From JAULUH01 sp032111745 (GTDB lineage Bacteria; Chloroflexota; Anaerolineae; JAAEKA01): DNA of 52,263 nucleotides. The notes beneath the pieces were generated by a model. The model was not told where the DNA came from, did no database searches, and worked only from the letters and a program-made list of their open reading frames with translations. A program made the translations under genes and the position numbers. Numbering within the stretch: position 1 is the first letter of the stretch; every line of letters starts with the position of its first letter. Positions 1 through 6,595 of this stretch are shown here, in pieces. The stretch is taken from assembly GCA_032111745.1 (NCBI GenBank), contig JAULUH010000166.1, forward strand, positions 1-52,263, given 5' to 3'.

Positions 1-625
1 CGCCAGTGTGGAGAAAAAGAAAGGCGGTGTGGCCGGCAAAGCGCTCGAGGTCGACGTCAGGAGTGTGGTATGTCTGCCACCAGGACCAGACCAGGAGAGG
101 GAAGACGGGCTGATCGACGATGAGCTGGGTGGCATAGTGATAGGTGCCAGGCGCATCGTCCGGCGCTACAACGCCAAAGGCCTGGAGAGTCTGCAGGAAG
201 GCCGTGGCTGCGGCTATGGTCTCGGCCTGGTGGCCGTATTGGGCGCCGGCGCGACGCTCGACGGTTTCGGCGGTGAAGCCGTGACCGGGCGCATGAGGGC
301 CGGCAATCGCACGGGCCACGGTCTGGGCGAGGGGGTCCTGGGCGATGAGGTGCGCCAGGTAGGTGGGGGCTAGGGTGCTGGGAGGGTAGGCGCGGCTATA
401 GACGGGCCACAGGTTGCCGGCCGCAGGGCCTTGGGTCTCGCTAGGGCTGGCGCGGTACATGAAGTTGTGCAGGATGGCGGCTACGGCCTGGCGCCGGGCA
501 TCAACGGTGGCCGAATCGCCGGGCAAGGAGTCAGCCAACTGGTCGACAGCCTGGCCGGGCCGCCAGGTGGCGAGCACGTGTTGGATCCAGGCAGGATTGA
601 GGGTAGAGCTTAGGCAAATCGTCAT
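1..625 (-). CDS. Unidentified protein, N-terminal part (runs off window)
   Basis: An open minus-strand frame runs from an ATG at 625-623 to the left edge without a stop, giving the first 208 residues. A good Shine-Dalgarno (GGAGGT) lies about 9 bases before the ATG, and codon third positions are GC-rich as in the neighbouring genes. The opposite-strand reading frames here are Gly/Arg-rich and lack any start signal, so I take this strand as the coding one. The protein begins MTICLSSTLNPAW, looks soluble and mostly helical, and has an aromatic stretch (LLVWSWWQTYHT) near residue 185. The middle (about residues 110-150) could be a winged helix, but this is only an impression. I do not recognise the family. 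It is divergent from the dehydrogenase operon and has its own likely promoter. Confidence 0.7.
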   Translation of the reverse strand, partial: MTICLSSTLNPAWIQHVLATWRPGQAVDQLADSLPGDSATVDARRQAVAAILHNFMYRASPSETQGPAAGNLWPVYSRAYPPSTLAPTYLAHLIAQDPLAQTVARAIAGPHAPGHGFTAETVERRAGAQYGHQAETIAAATAFLQTLQAFGVVAPDDAPGTYHYATQLIVDQPVFPLLVWSWWQTYHTPDVDLERFAGHTAFLFLHTG

Positions 626-671
626 GGCCCCGGCACCTCCACGCCGGGTCACGGAAGGAATCGGTGGTACC

Positions 672-701
672 ATGATACCGCAATTGGTGGGGTTTGCACA
701 A
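672..701 (-). promoter_or_regulatory. Probable promoter of the left-edge gene
   Basis: On the minus strand, TTGTGC (701-696) and TATCAT (677-672) are separated by 18 bases. Transcription would start near 665, about 40 bases before the ATG at 625. The -35 match is moderate, the -10 good. Confidence 0.4.
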
Positions 702-738
702 GGTGGAGTTGTGGCACGACAGGGCGGGTGAGTGGTGC

Positions 739-767
739 TTGCAGGGTGGTAGCTAATTTGGTACAAT
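739..767 (+). promoter_or_regulatory. Probable promoter of the acoX-like operon
   Basis: TTGCAG (739-744), a 17-base spacer and TACAAT (762-767) form a sigma-70-type promoter on the plus strand. The start would be near 774, leaving a 160-base leader before the GTG at 935. The leader contains an inverted repeat GGTGACC (810-816) / GGTCACC (835-841). No other gene is visible between 626 and 934. Confidence 0.55.
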
Positions 768-934
768 GGACGGTGGCCGGGTCATTGGAGACTTTTCCGT
801 GATCGCTCAGGTGACCGGCAATTCGAAAAGTGCAGGTCACCATGGTCTGGTGATTTGCAGCTTTCCCCCAGTCGTTGCGACCGGGATCGATCACAAGTGG
901 GCGCGATGGCACGTGTAGCAAGCGGAGTGACATT

Positions 935-1933
935 GTGACTACGGTCGGGATCATCGCCAATCCTGCCGCCGGCAAAGATATCCGCCGGTTGGTGGCGCAC
1001 GCCTCGGTTTTCGACAACAACGAGAAGGTGAATATCGTGCGGCGGGTGTTGCTGGGGCTGGAGGCGACGGGAGTCGAGCGCGTGCTGTTGATGCCCGATT
1101 ACTTCAAGATTGGCGCGAAAGCCGTACACGGCCTACAGCTGTCGTTGCAAACCAGCTTTGTGGGCATAGTGGCAGAGCACAGTGAGCGAGACTCGGTGGA
1201 AGCTGCGCGAGACATGGCCAGAGCGGGCGCGACGTGCATTGTCACGCTGGGTGGCGACGGCACGAACCGCGCAGTGGCCAAGGGCTGCGGGAACGTACCC
1301 CTGGTACCGATCTCCACGGGAACGAACAACGTGTTTCCCACGATGGTCGAGGGCACGGTGGCAGGCCTGGCGGCTGGCTTCGTTGCGCAGGGAACTGTGG
1401 CCGGCAGCGATGTGGTGCGCCAGACCCTGCGACTGGAGATATGGCGCGAGGAGGAGCTGGTCGACATCGCCCTGATCGACGCAGTGGTGTATGATGGGCA
1501 TTTCACCGGCGCGCGGGCAATCTGGCAGGCTGACGGCCTGCGGCAAATCGTGTTAACACGCGCGGAGCCCCATAGCATCGGCCTGTCAGCGATCGGCGGC
1601 ACATTGGCTGGGCCTGATCTGGATCCTGATCAGGGCCTAGCGATCGACATCGGGCCTGGTGCTCTGCAGGTGCTGGCGCCCATTGCGCCGGGCCTGATTC
1701 GCTGGGTAGGGGTCAGATCCTATCGCCGACTGGCACCGGGCGAGAGTGTGGCCGTGCAGGCCGCGCCAACAGTTCTGGCCCTGGACGGAGAGCGCACCAT
1801 GGTGCTGGGGCAACCCGAGACGGTACGGATCCGGCTGAGTGCGGATGGGCCCCGGGTGGTCGACATCCGGGTGGCGATGCAACGGGCAGCCGCACAGGGG
1901 TTGCTGGTGCAACGTACGGCGGCCACCGGCTAA
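935..1933 (+). CDS. AcoX-like ATP-NAD kinase family protein
   Basis: A 332-residue protein of the ATP-NAD/AcoX kinase family. The N-terminus has a beta strand and Gly-rich turn (GIIANPAAGKD, about residues 5-15). The diagnostic GGDGT motif is at residues 106-110 and STGTNN at 127-132, both expected in the nucleotide-binding fold. The GTG at 935 is preceded by GGAG with suitable spacing and starts right at the conserved strand; an upstream in-frame ATG at 875 would add 20 unconserved residues. AcoX proteins are typically encoded beside acetoin dehydrogenase genes, and the next three genes encode such a complex. The true substrate of AcoX is not settled, so I assign the family and not a reaction. 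Confidence 0.85.
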   Translation: MTTVGIIANPAAGKDIRRLVAHASVFDNNEKVNIVRRVLLGLEATGVERVLLMPDYFKIGAKAVHGLQLSLQTSFVGIVAEHSERDSVEAARDMARAGATCIVTLGGDGTNRAVAKGCGNVPLVPISTGTNNVFPTMVEGTVAGLAAGFVAQGTVAGSDVVRQTLRLEIWREEELVDIALIDAVVYDGHFTGARAIWQADGLRQIVLTRAEPHSIGLSAIGGTLAGPDLDPDQGLAIDIGPGALQVLAPIAPGLIRWVGVRSYRRLAPGESVAVQAAPTVLALDGERTMVLGQPETVRIRLSADGPRVVDIRVAMQRAAAQGLLVQRTAATG

Positions 1934-2029
1934 TGCTCCGATCAGATGGGAGGTGACCATGGTGAGAGGTTGAGGATCGATTCTGCACGAGTCGCTTCAT
2001 ACCCTGGCAGCGCAGAAGGAGGCTAAACG

Positions 2030-3019
2030 ATGGATCTGAGCAAGAAACAGTTGCTAGGCATGTATCGCCAGATGTGGACTATCCGCATGTTCGAGGATGC
2101 CCTGGCAGGCGCATATATGGAAGGCAAGACTCCGGCCTTTGACATCGGGTCGGGCCCGGTGCCGGGCGAGATGCACCTGGCGGCCGGGCAGGAGCCGGTG
2201 GCAGTGGGAACGTGCGCGCATCTACGCAAGGAGGATACGGTTGTGGGCACCCATCGCCCGCATCATTTCGCCATCGCCAAGGGGGTGGACCTGAAGAAGA
2301 TGGCGGCCGAGATCTTCGGCAAGGAGACCGGGTTGGGTAAGGGCAAGGGCGGCCACATGCACCTATTCGACGCGGAGCACAAGTTCAGTTGCAGCGGCAT
2401 CGTGGGCGCAGGCTTCCCGCCGGCCTGCGGCGCGGCGCTGGCTGCGAAGAAGATGGGCAAGGATTGGGTGGCGATTGCGTTCGCAGGTGAAGGCGCAGCC
2501 AACCAGGGTAGCTTTCACGAGGCGTTGAACCTGTCAGCGTTGTGGGAGCTACCGGTGATCTTCATCATCGAGGACAACGCCTGGGCGATCTCGGTGGCCA
2601 AGACCACCTCCACGGCGGTCGCGGACAACAGCCAGCGCGCGGCGGCCTATGGCATGCCCGGCGTGCGAGTGGAAGAAAACGACGTGTTGGCCGTATACGA
2701 GGTGGTAGGTGAGGCGGTAGCGCGGGCGCGGCGAGGCCAGGGCCCGAGCCTGGTAGAGGTCAAGACAGACCGCTACTACGGCCACTTCCAGGGCGATCCC
2801 GAGCTCTACCGCCCCAAGGACGAGGTGCCCGAACTCAAGGGGCACGACCCTATCAAGCGGCTGGGCGACCAGCTGCTTGGCCAGGACATGGCGAGTCAGG
2901 CCGAATTGGATGACGCCCGGGCTGCGGCCCAAGCGGACGTGGATGCGGCCATAGAGTTCGCGCGCAGCAGCCCGTATCCTGAGCCGCACAAGGCTCTGGA
3001 AGATGTCTTCGTGGCATAA
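2030..3019 (+). CDS. acoA: 2-oxo acid / acetoin dehydrogenase E1 component, alpha subunit
   Basis: The 329-residue thiamine-diphosphate-binding alpha subunit of a 2-oxo acid dehydrogenase-type E1. The TPP/Mg motif is clear: GEG at residues 153-155 followed about 28 residues later by the Asn of IIEDN (N183). The GTHRPHHF segment (73-80) and GKGKGGHMH (103-111) are typical of the PdhA/AcoA family. A strong GGAGG precedes the ATG by 9 bases. It is 12 bases upstream of the beta subunit gene. The AcoX-like gene in front favours acetoin as substrate, but pyruvate or branched-chain oxo acids cannot be excluded from sequence alone. Confidence 0.88.
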   Translation: MDLSKKQLLGMYRQMWTIRMFEDALAGAYMEGKTPAFDIGSGPVPGEMHLAAGQEPVAVGTCAHLRKEDTVVGTHRPHHFAIAKGVDLKKMAAEIFGKETGLGKGKGGHMHLFDAEHKFSCSGIVGAGFPPACGAALAAKKMGKDWVAIAFAGEGAANQGSFHEALNLSALWELPVIFIIEDNAWAISVAKTTSTAVADNSQRAAAYGMPGVRVEENDVLAVYEVVGEAVARARRGQGPSLVEVKTDRYYGHFQGDPELYRPKDEVPELKGHDPIKRLGDQLLGQDMASQAELDDARAAAQADVDAAIEFARSSPYPEPHKALEDVFVA

Positions 3020-3031
3020 GGAGGCCCTAGA

Positions 3032-4042
3032 ATGGCAAACGAACGTGAACTGACCATGTCCAAGGCTATCTCCGAGGCCATCGCCCAGGAGATGGCGCGC
3101 GATCCCAAGGTCTTTGTCATGGGTGAGGACGTGGGTGTCTACGGAGGCATTTTCGGCGCCACGCAGGGCCTGTTGGACCAGTTTGGCCCGGAGCGGGTGA
3201 TGGACACACCGATCTCAGAGACCGCCTTCATCGGCACGGCGACAGGTGCGGCGGCGGAGGGCCTGCGGCCGATCGTGGAGCTGATGTTCGTCGATTTCTT
3301 CGGCGTGTGCATGGATCAGATCTACAACCACCTGGCTAAGAACACCTACATGTCGGGAGGGCGGGTACGCTTCCCGGTTGTGCTGACGACGGCTATTGGC
3401 GGCGGATACAACGACGCGGCGCAGCATTCGCAGTGCTTGTATGGGCTATTCGCGCACGTGCCGGGACTGAAGATCGTGGTGCCCTCTACGGCCTATGACG
3501 CGAAGGGTCTGATGATCTCGGCCATCCGCGATGACAACCCGGTGATGTACTTCTTCCACAAGGGACTGATGGGGTTGGGCTGGATGAAGTACCCGGAGCG
3601 CACGGTGACGCCGGTGCCGGAGGAAGCCTACACCATCCCCTTCGGCGTGGCGGACATCAAACGGCAAGGCAATGACCTGACTATCGTCACCTTGGGCATG
3701 ATGGTGCATCTTGCGCTGGACGCGGCAGAGGCCTTGGCCAGGGAGGGCATCGAGACCGAGGTGATCGATCTGCGCACGCTGGTGCCCCTGGACCGCAGGG
3801 CCGTAGTGGACTCGGTGAAGAAAACGCACCGGCTGCTGGTGGTGGACGAGGACTATCGCAGTTTCGGTATGACGGGCGAGATCGCGGCCATCGTGGCCGA
3901 GGAGGCGTTGGACTATCTGGACGCGGGAATCAGGCGCCTGGCCGTGCCAGACGTGCCGATCCCATACAGCAGGCCTCTGGAGAACTTCGTGATCCCCAGT
4001 GTGGAGGCCATTGCCACCGCGGCGCGCGAGCTGGCGAGCTGA
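3032..4042 (+). CDS. acoB: 2-oxo acid / acetoin dehydrogenase E1 component, beta subunit
   Basis: The 336-residue E1 beta subunit, consisting of a pyrimidine-binding transketolase domain and a C-terminal transketolase domain. Signature segments are VMGEDVGVYGG near residue 30, DTPISETAFIG near 60 and the pyrimidine-domain HSQ in AAQHSQ near 132. The C-terminal domain includes VIDLRTLVPLD. Length is normal for PdhB/AcoB/BkdB. The ATG follows GGAGG by 8 bases and lies 12 bases after the alpha subunit stop, so both subunits should be made together as an alpha2beta2 E1. Confidence 0.9.
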   Translation: MANERELTMSKAISEAIAQEMARDPKVFVMGEDVGVYGGIFGATQGLLDQFGPERVMDTPISETAFIGTATGAAAEGLRPIVELMFVDFFGVCMDQIYNHLAKNTYMSGGRVRFPVVLTTAIGGGYNDAAQHSQCLYGLFAHVPGLKIVVPSTAYDAKGLMISAIRDDNPVMYFFHKGLMGLGWMKYPERTVTPVPEEAYTIPFGVADIKRQGNDLTIVTLGMMVHLALDAAEALAREGIETEVIDLRTLVPLDRRAVVDSVKKTHRLLVVDEDYRSFGMTGEIAAIVAEEALDYLDAGIRRLAVPDVPIPYSRPLENFVIPSVEAIATAARELAS

Positions 4043-4053
4043 GACAAGCGGCC

Positions 4054-4084
4054 GGGGAGGAAGACGGCAGGCGTCTTCCTCTCC
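4054..4084 (+). other. Intercistronic hairpin between E1 beta and E2 genes
   Basis: GGGGAGGAAGAC (4054-4065) pairs with GTCTTCCTCTCC (4073-4084) around a 7-base loop, with one position that is G-U in the plus-strand RNA. It lies 12 bases after the E1 beta stop and just before the E2 ribosome-binding site. There is no T-run, so it looks more like an mRNA processing or stability element than a terminator. Confidence 0.5.
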
Positions 4085-4102
4085 TCCGCCAGGAGTGTTG
4101 CC

Positions 4103-5386
4103 ATGCCTTACGAATTCAGGTTGCCCGAGCCTGAAACGGGAGAAGAGGTCGAAGAAGGGATCGTCGTGGCCTGGTTCAAGCGCGAGGGCGCGCAGGTGAA
4201 GGAGGGAGAGTCCCTGCTGGAGGTACAGTTCGCCAAAGTGAGCTCAGAGGTGGTAGCACCGATCTCGGGCCGGCTGGAGCGCATCCTGGCGCCGCGGGAT
4301 GCGGTGATCAAGGCGGGACAGGTGCTGGCACTGATTCTGGAGCCGGGTGAGGAGGCGTCAGAGGAACAGGCCTTAGCAGCGGCACCCAGGGCAGAGGCGG
4401 CAGCCGGCGAGAGGGAGCGCTTCGTACCGGCGTCGCCAGCGGCGCGCCGGTTGGCCAAGGAGCAGGGCATCGATCTGGCGGCAGTACAGGGCACGGGATC
4501 CGAGGGCCGCATCAGCGAGGAGGACGTGCAGCGCTACGTCACGGCGCAGCGGACGGTGCAAGCGCCGCGCGAGGTTCGAGCCTCGCCGATTGCCAGGCGG
4601 ATGGCCCAAGAACACGGTATCGACCTGGCTACGGTGACAGGCACGGGGCCAGAGGGACGCATCACGGAGCAGGACGTACGTAAGGCTGTCCAGGCACGAG
4701 TGGAGGAGGGATCTGGCGGAGGGGTCGAGGCGCTCTCGCCGATGCGCAAGACCATCGCCTGGCGCATGGTGGAGAGTCTGCAGACCGCGGCGCAGCTAAC
4801 CCTGATTAGCGAGGCCGACGTGACTGAGCTGATAGCGCTAAGGGAACGGCTCAAGGGGCAGGTCGACGTTTCATATACCGACCTGATCGTGAAGGCGGTA
4901 GCCCTGGCGCTGGCCGAGCACCCGCGACTAAACGCACGGCTGGTGGGGGATGAACTGCACCTGCTGCCGGAGATCAACATCGGCATAGCGGTAGCATTGG
5001 ACGCAGGGCTGGTGGTGCCGGTAATACGCGACGTGCAGGCCAAGGGCGTAGCCGCGATTGCGGGGGAGGGGAAAGCACTGGTAGAGCGAGCCCGTGGGGG
5101 TAAGTTGACAGAGCAGGAGATGAGCGGAGGCACTTTCACCGTGACCAATCTGGGCGCGTACGGCGTAGACGCGTTCACACCGATCATCAACCCACCAGAA
5201 CTGGCGATCCTGGGAGTGGGGCGCATCAGGGAGCAATTAGTGCGTCGCGGTGATGGGATGGCCTGGCGGCAAAAGATGGGACTGAGCTTAACCTTCGATC
5301 ATCGGGTGGTGGACGGCGCACCGGCGGCCGCGTTTTTGCAGAGCGTCTGCGGGCGGCTGGAGGAGCCAGAGGCGCTGGTGCGTTAA
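4103..5386 (+). CDS. Dihydrolipoamide acyltransferase (E2) with two tandem E1/E3-binding domains
   Basis: A 427-residue E2 core enzyme. Domain order: one lipoyl domain (residues 1-80) with the probable lipoylated lysine K45 in EVQFAKVSS; a first peripheral-subunit-binding domain (about 111-146, SPAARRLAKEQGIDL); a second one (about 161-196, SPIARRMAQEHGIDL); then the chloramphenicol-acetyltransferase-like catalytic domain ending in FDHRVVDG with catalytic His 400 and Asp 404. E2 proteins usually carry a single subunit-binding domain, so the tandem pair is unusual. The start has AGGAG nearby. No dihydrolipoamide dehydrogenase gene follows, so E3 must come from elsewhere. It would pass the acyl group from E1 to CoA. 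Confidence 0.9.
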   Translation: MPYEFRLPEPETGEEVEEGIVVAWFKREGAQVKEGESLLEVQFAKVSSEVVAPISGRLERILAPRDAVIKAGQVLALILEPGEEASEEQALAAAPRAEAAAGERERFVPASPAARRLAKEQGIDLAAVQGTGSEGRISEEDVQRYVTAQRTVQAPREVRASPIARRMAQEHGIDLATVTGTGPEGRITEQDVRKAVQARVEEGSGGGVEALSPMRKTIAWRMVESLQTAAQLTLISEADVTELIALRERLKGQVDVSYTDLIVKAVALALAEHPRLNARLVGDELHLLPEINIGIAVALDAGLVVPVIRDVQAKGVAAIAGEGKALVERARGGKLTEQEMSGGTFTVTNLGAYGVDAFTPIINPPELAILGVGRIREQLVRRGDGMAWRQKMGLSLTFDHRVVDGAPAAAFLQSVCGRLEEPEALVR

Positions 5387-5487
5387 TGGACGTAGTGACT
5401 CGTATGAGCGCTTTCCCGGCGCCAGCGATGAAGAGCCGATAGACTCAAGCCATCGTCGCGCGTTTCAAAGCGAGGAGGTGACACACC

Positions 5488-6039
5488 ATGACCAAGAAGC
5501 GGAGCGAGCGCAAGGATGCCCATCGACTCCCGCCAGCCCGACCGCCTCGCAATGCGAGCCAGGCCCAGGTTCCCAGTTCGCCAGCGGGTGGACCAGACTT
5601 CCAGAGAGAAATGCGTGAGTTGTCTCACAAGCGCTTGGGCTTGATCTGGACGAGCGTCAAGTTAGGGCTGCCCCTGGAGGGTGAGGCAGGCCGGACGGCT
5701 CAAGTCATGCGGGAGCACCCGGAATGGCACGACCTATGGGACCAGCTGGTGGAATCTCCAGGCCGGGAAGTCGAGCGTGATGGCGTCAATCCGGTGGTGC
5801 ACATCATGTTTCACGGTGTGGTCGAGAACCAGTTGGCAGAAGATGATCCAAAGGAGACGCGGCTGGTTCTCGATGCGCTGATGCAGCAAGGCCTGGACCG
5901 GCACGAGGCGATTCATCGTATCGCTTCTGTCGTGACCGGGGAGTTCTTCAATGTGATGACAACTAACCGTCCCTTTGATGAGACTGCCTATGTTACCGAG
6001 CTACTGGACCTGATAGAATCGGATGCGGCAAGGATGTGA
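5488..6039 (+). CDS. DUF1841 family protein
   Basis: A 183-residue protein. The N-terminal 40 residues are basic, Pro-rich and probably disordered; the rest is helical. The segment NPVVHIMFHGVVENQLAED near residue 100 matches the conserved core of the DUF1841 family, where an Asn-Pro-x-x-His is followed by a helix ending in Glu-x-Gln-Leu. The ATG has GGAGG upstream. It follows E2 by about 100 bases on the same strand and may or may not be in the same transcript. The molecular function of this family is unknown. Confidence 0.75.
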   Translation: MTKKRSERKDAHRLPPARPPRNASQAQVPSSPAGGPDFQREMRELSHKRLGLIWTSVKLGLPLEGEAGRTAQVMREHPEWHDLWDQLVESPGREVERDGVNPVVHIMFHGVVENQLAEDDPKETRLVLDALMQQGLDRHEAIHRIASVVTGEFFNVMTTNRPFDETAYVTELLDLIESDAARM

Positions 6040-6102
6040 CCCGGGGCAAAGTATGGGGAGGATTCTTGGGGAGCTCAATCCGGTCCGAAGATCGACCTAG
6101 GG

Positions 6103-6131
6103 TTGACAGACATGCACATCTGTATTACAAG
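6103..6131 (+). promoter_or_regulatory. Possible promoter
   Basis: A perfect TTGACA (6103-6108), a 17-base spacer and TACAAG (6126-6131). It would drive the doubtful small frame starting at 6155, or a non-coding transcript ending at the hairpin at 6405-6432. Confidence 0.4.
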
Positions 6132-6154
6132 TGTATCACGCTGTGGGGGGGGAG

Positions 6155-6397
6155 GTGCAGGCTGAGACCGTAGCAGAAACGATCACAGTGCTGGATGCGC
6201 GGTTCCTTAGCACAGGAGAGCGCCTGACGGAGACAGATGGCCAGATGCGGCGACAGACCAACGGGCTTGTGGAACAGCAGGATGTGCGATCGCGGGAGGG
6301 GATGCAGACGCGCTGGAGGAGGATGCGCGGGTTTCTATCGTGCCGGCAGTGGCGGGTGGCGCGAGGGGCAGGTAGTTCTCTGATGTCCATGAGCTAG
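6155..6397 (+). CDS. Doubtful small Arg/Gln-rich protein
   Basis: An 80-codon frame starting with GTG just after a purine-rich GGGGGGGAG stretch and a TTGACA promoter. The predicted product is polar, with many Glu, Gln and Arg residues. It resembles no family I know and has a poor codon pattern compared with its neighbours. I list it because it is the only frame with start signals in the 556-base gap between the DUF1841 gene and dnaK. The region could equally be a non-coding RNA or simply spacer. Confidence 0.22.
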   Translation: MQAETVAETITVLDARFLSTGERLTETDGQMRRQTNGLVEQQDVRSREGMQTRWRRMRGFLSCRQWRVARGAGSSLMSMS

Positions 6398-6404
6398 CCA
6401 GGGA

Positions 6405-6432
6405 CGACCGGCACTTTGGGAAGTGCCGGTCG
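6405..6432 (+). terminator. Hairpin, terminator-like without T-run
   Basis: CGACCGGCACTT (6405-6416) pairs perfectly with AAGTGCCGGTCG (6421-6432) around a TGGG loop. No T-run follows, so intrinsic termination is uncertain. It separates the upstream transcript from the dnaK promoter region. Confidence 0.45.
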
Positions 6433-6447
6433 CCAGGGGTCCTGGGA

Positions 6448-6503
6448 CTCTAACACAAGACAAACGCTCCGCCGATACAGCTCTAACACAAGGATGGTAT
6501 GAT
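6448..6503 (+). promoter_or_regulatory. dnaK upstream region: 12-bp direct repeats and -10 box
   Basis: The 12-mer CTCTAACACAAG occurs exactly twice (6448-6459 and 6481-6492), with starts 33 bases apart, or about three helical turns. A TATGAT (6498-6503) follows 5 bases after the second copy, while the -35 position has no good match. This suggests a promoter that depends on a factor bound to the repeats. Transcription would start near 6510, 86 bases before the dnaK ATG. No CIRCE is present here, unlike at the second dnaK locus. Confidence 0.5.
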
Positions 6504-6595
6504 AGGGGCAATAATGGAGCATGGGCGCCTCAGGTGCCCTGTCCACTTGCCTACAGACAGATCAAAACAGAGAAACCTAGAGGAGATAGTTACAG

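Noticed and set aside
8..373. Plus-strand open frame at the left edge (121 codons)
   Set aside because: Gly/Val-rich shadow of the minus-strand gene 1-625; no ribosome-binding site and no plausible protein.
1..625. Idea that the left-edge gene is a BREX/BrxA-type defence protein
   Set aside because: Only a vague similarity in helical layout; no diagnostic motif and no defence genes nearby in the window.
4534..5226. 230-codon minus-strand frame over the E2 gene
   Set aside because: Ser/Thr/Arg-rich shadow; the plus strand encodes a well-defined E2 catalytic domain.
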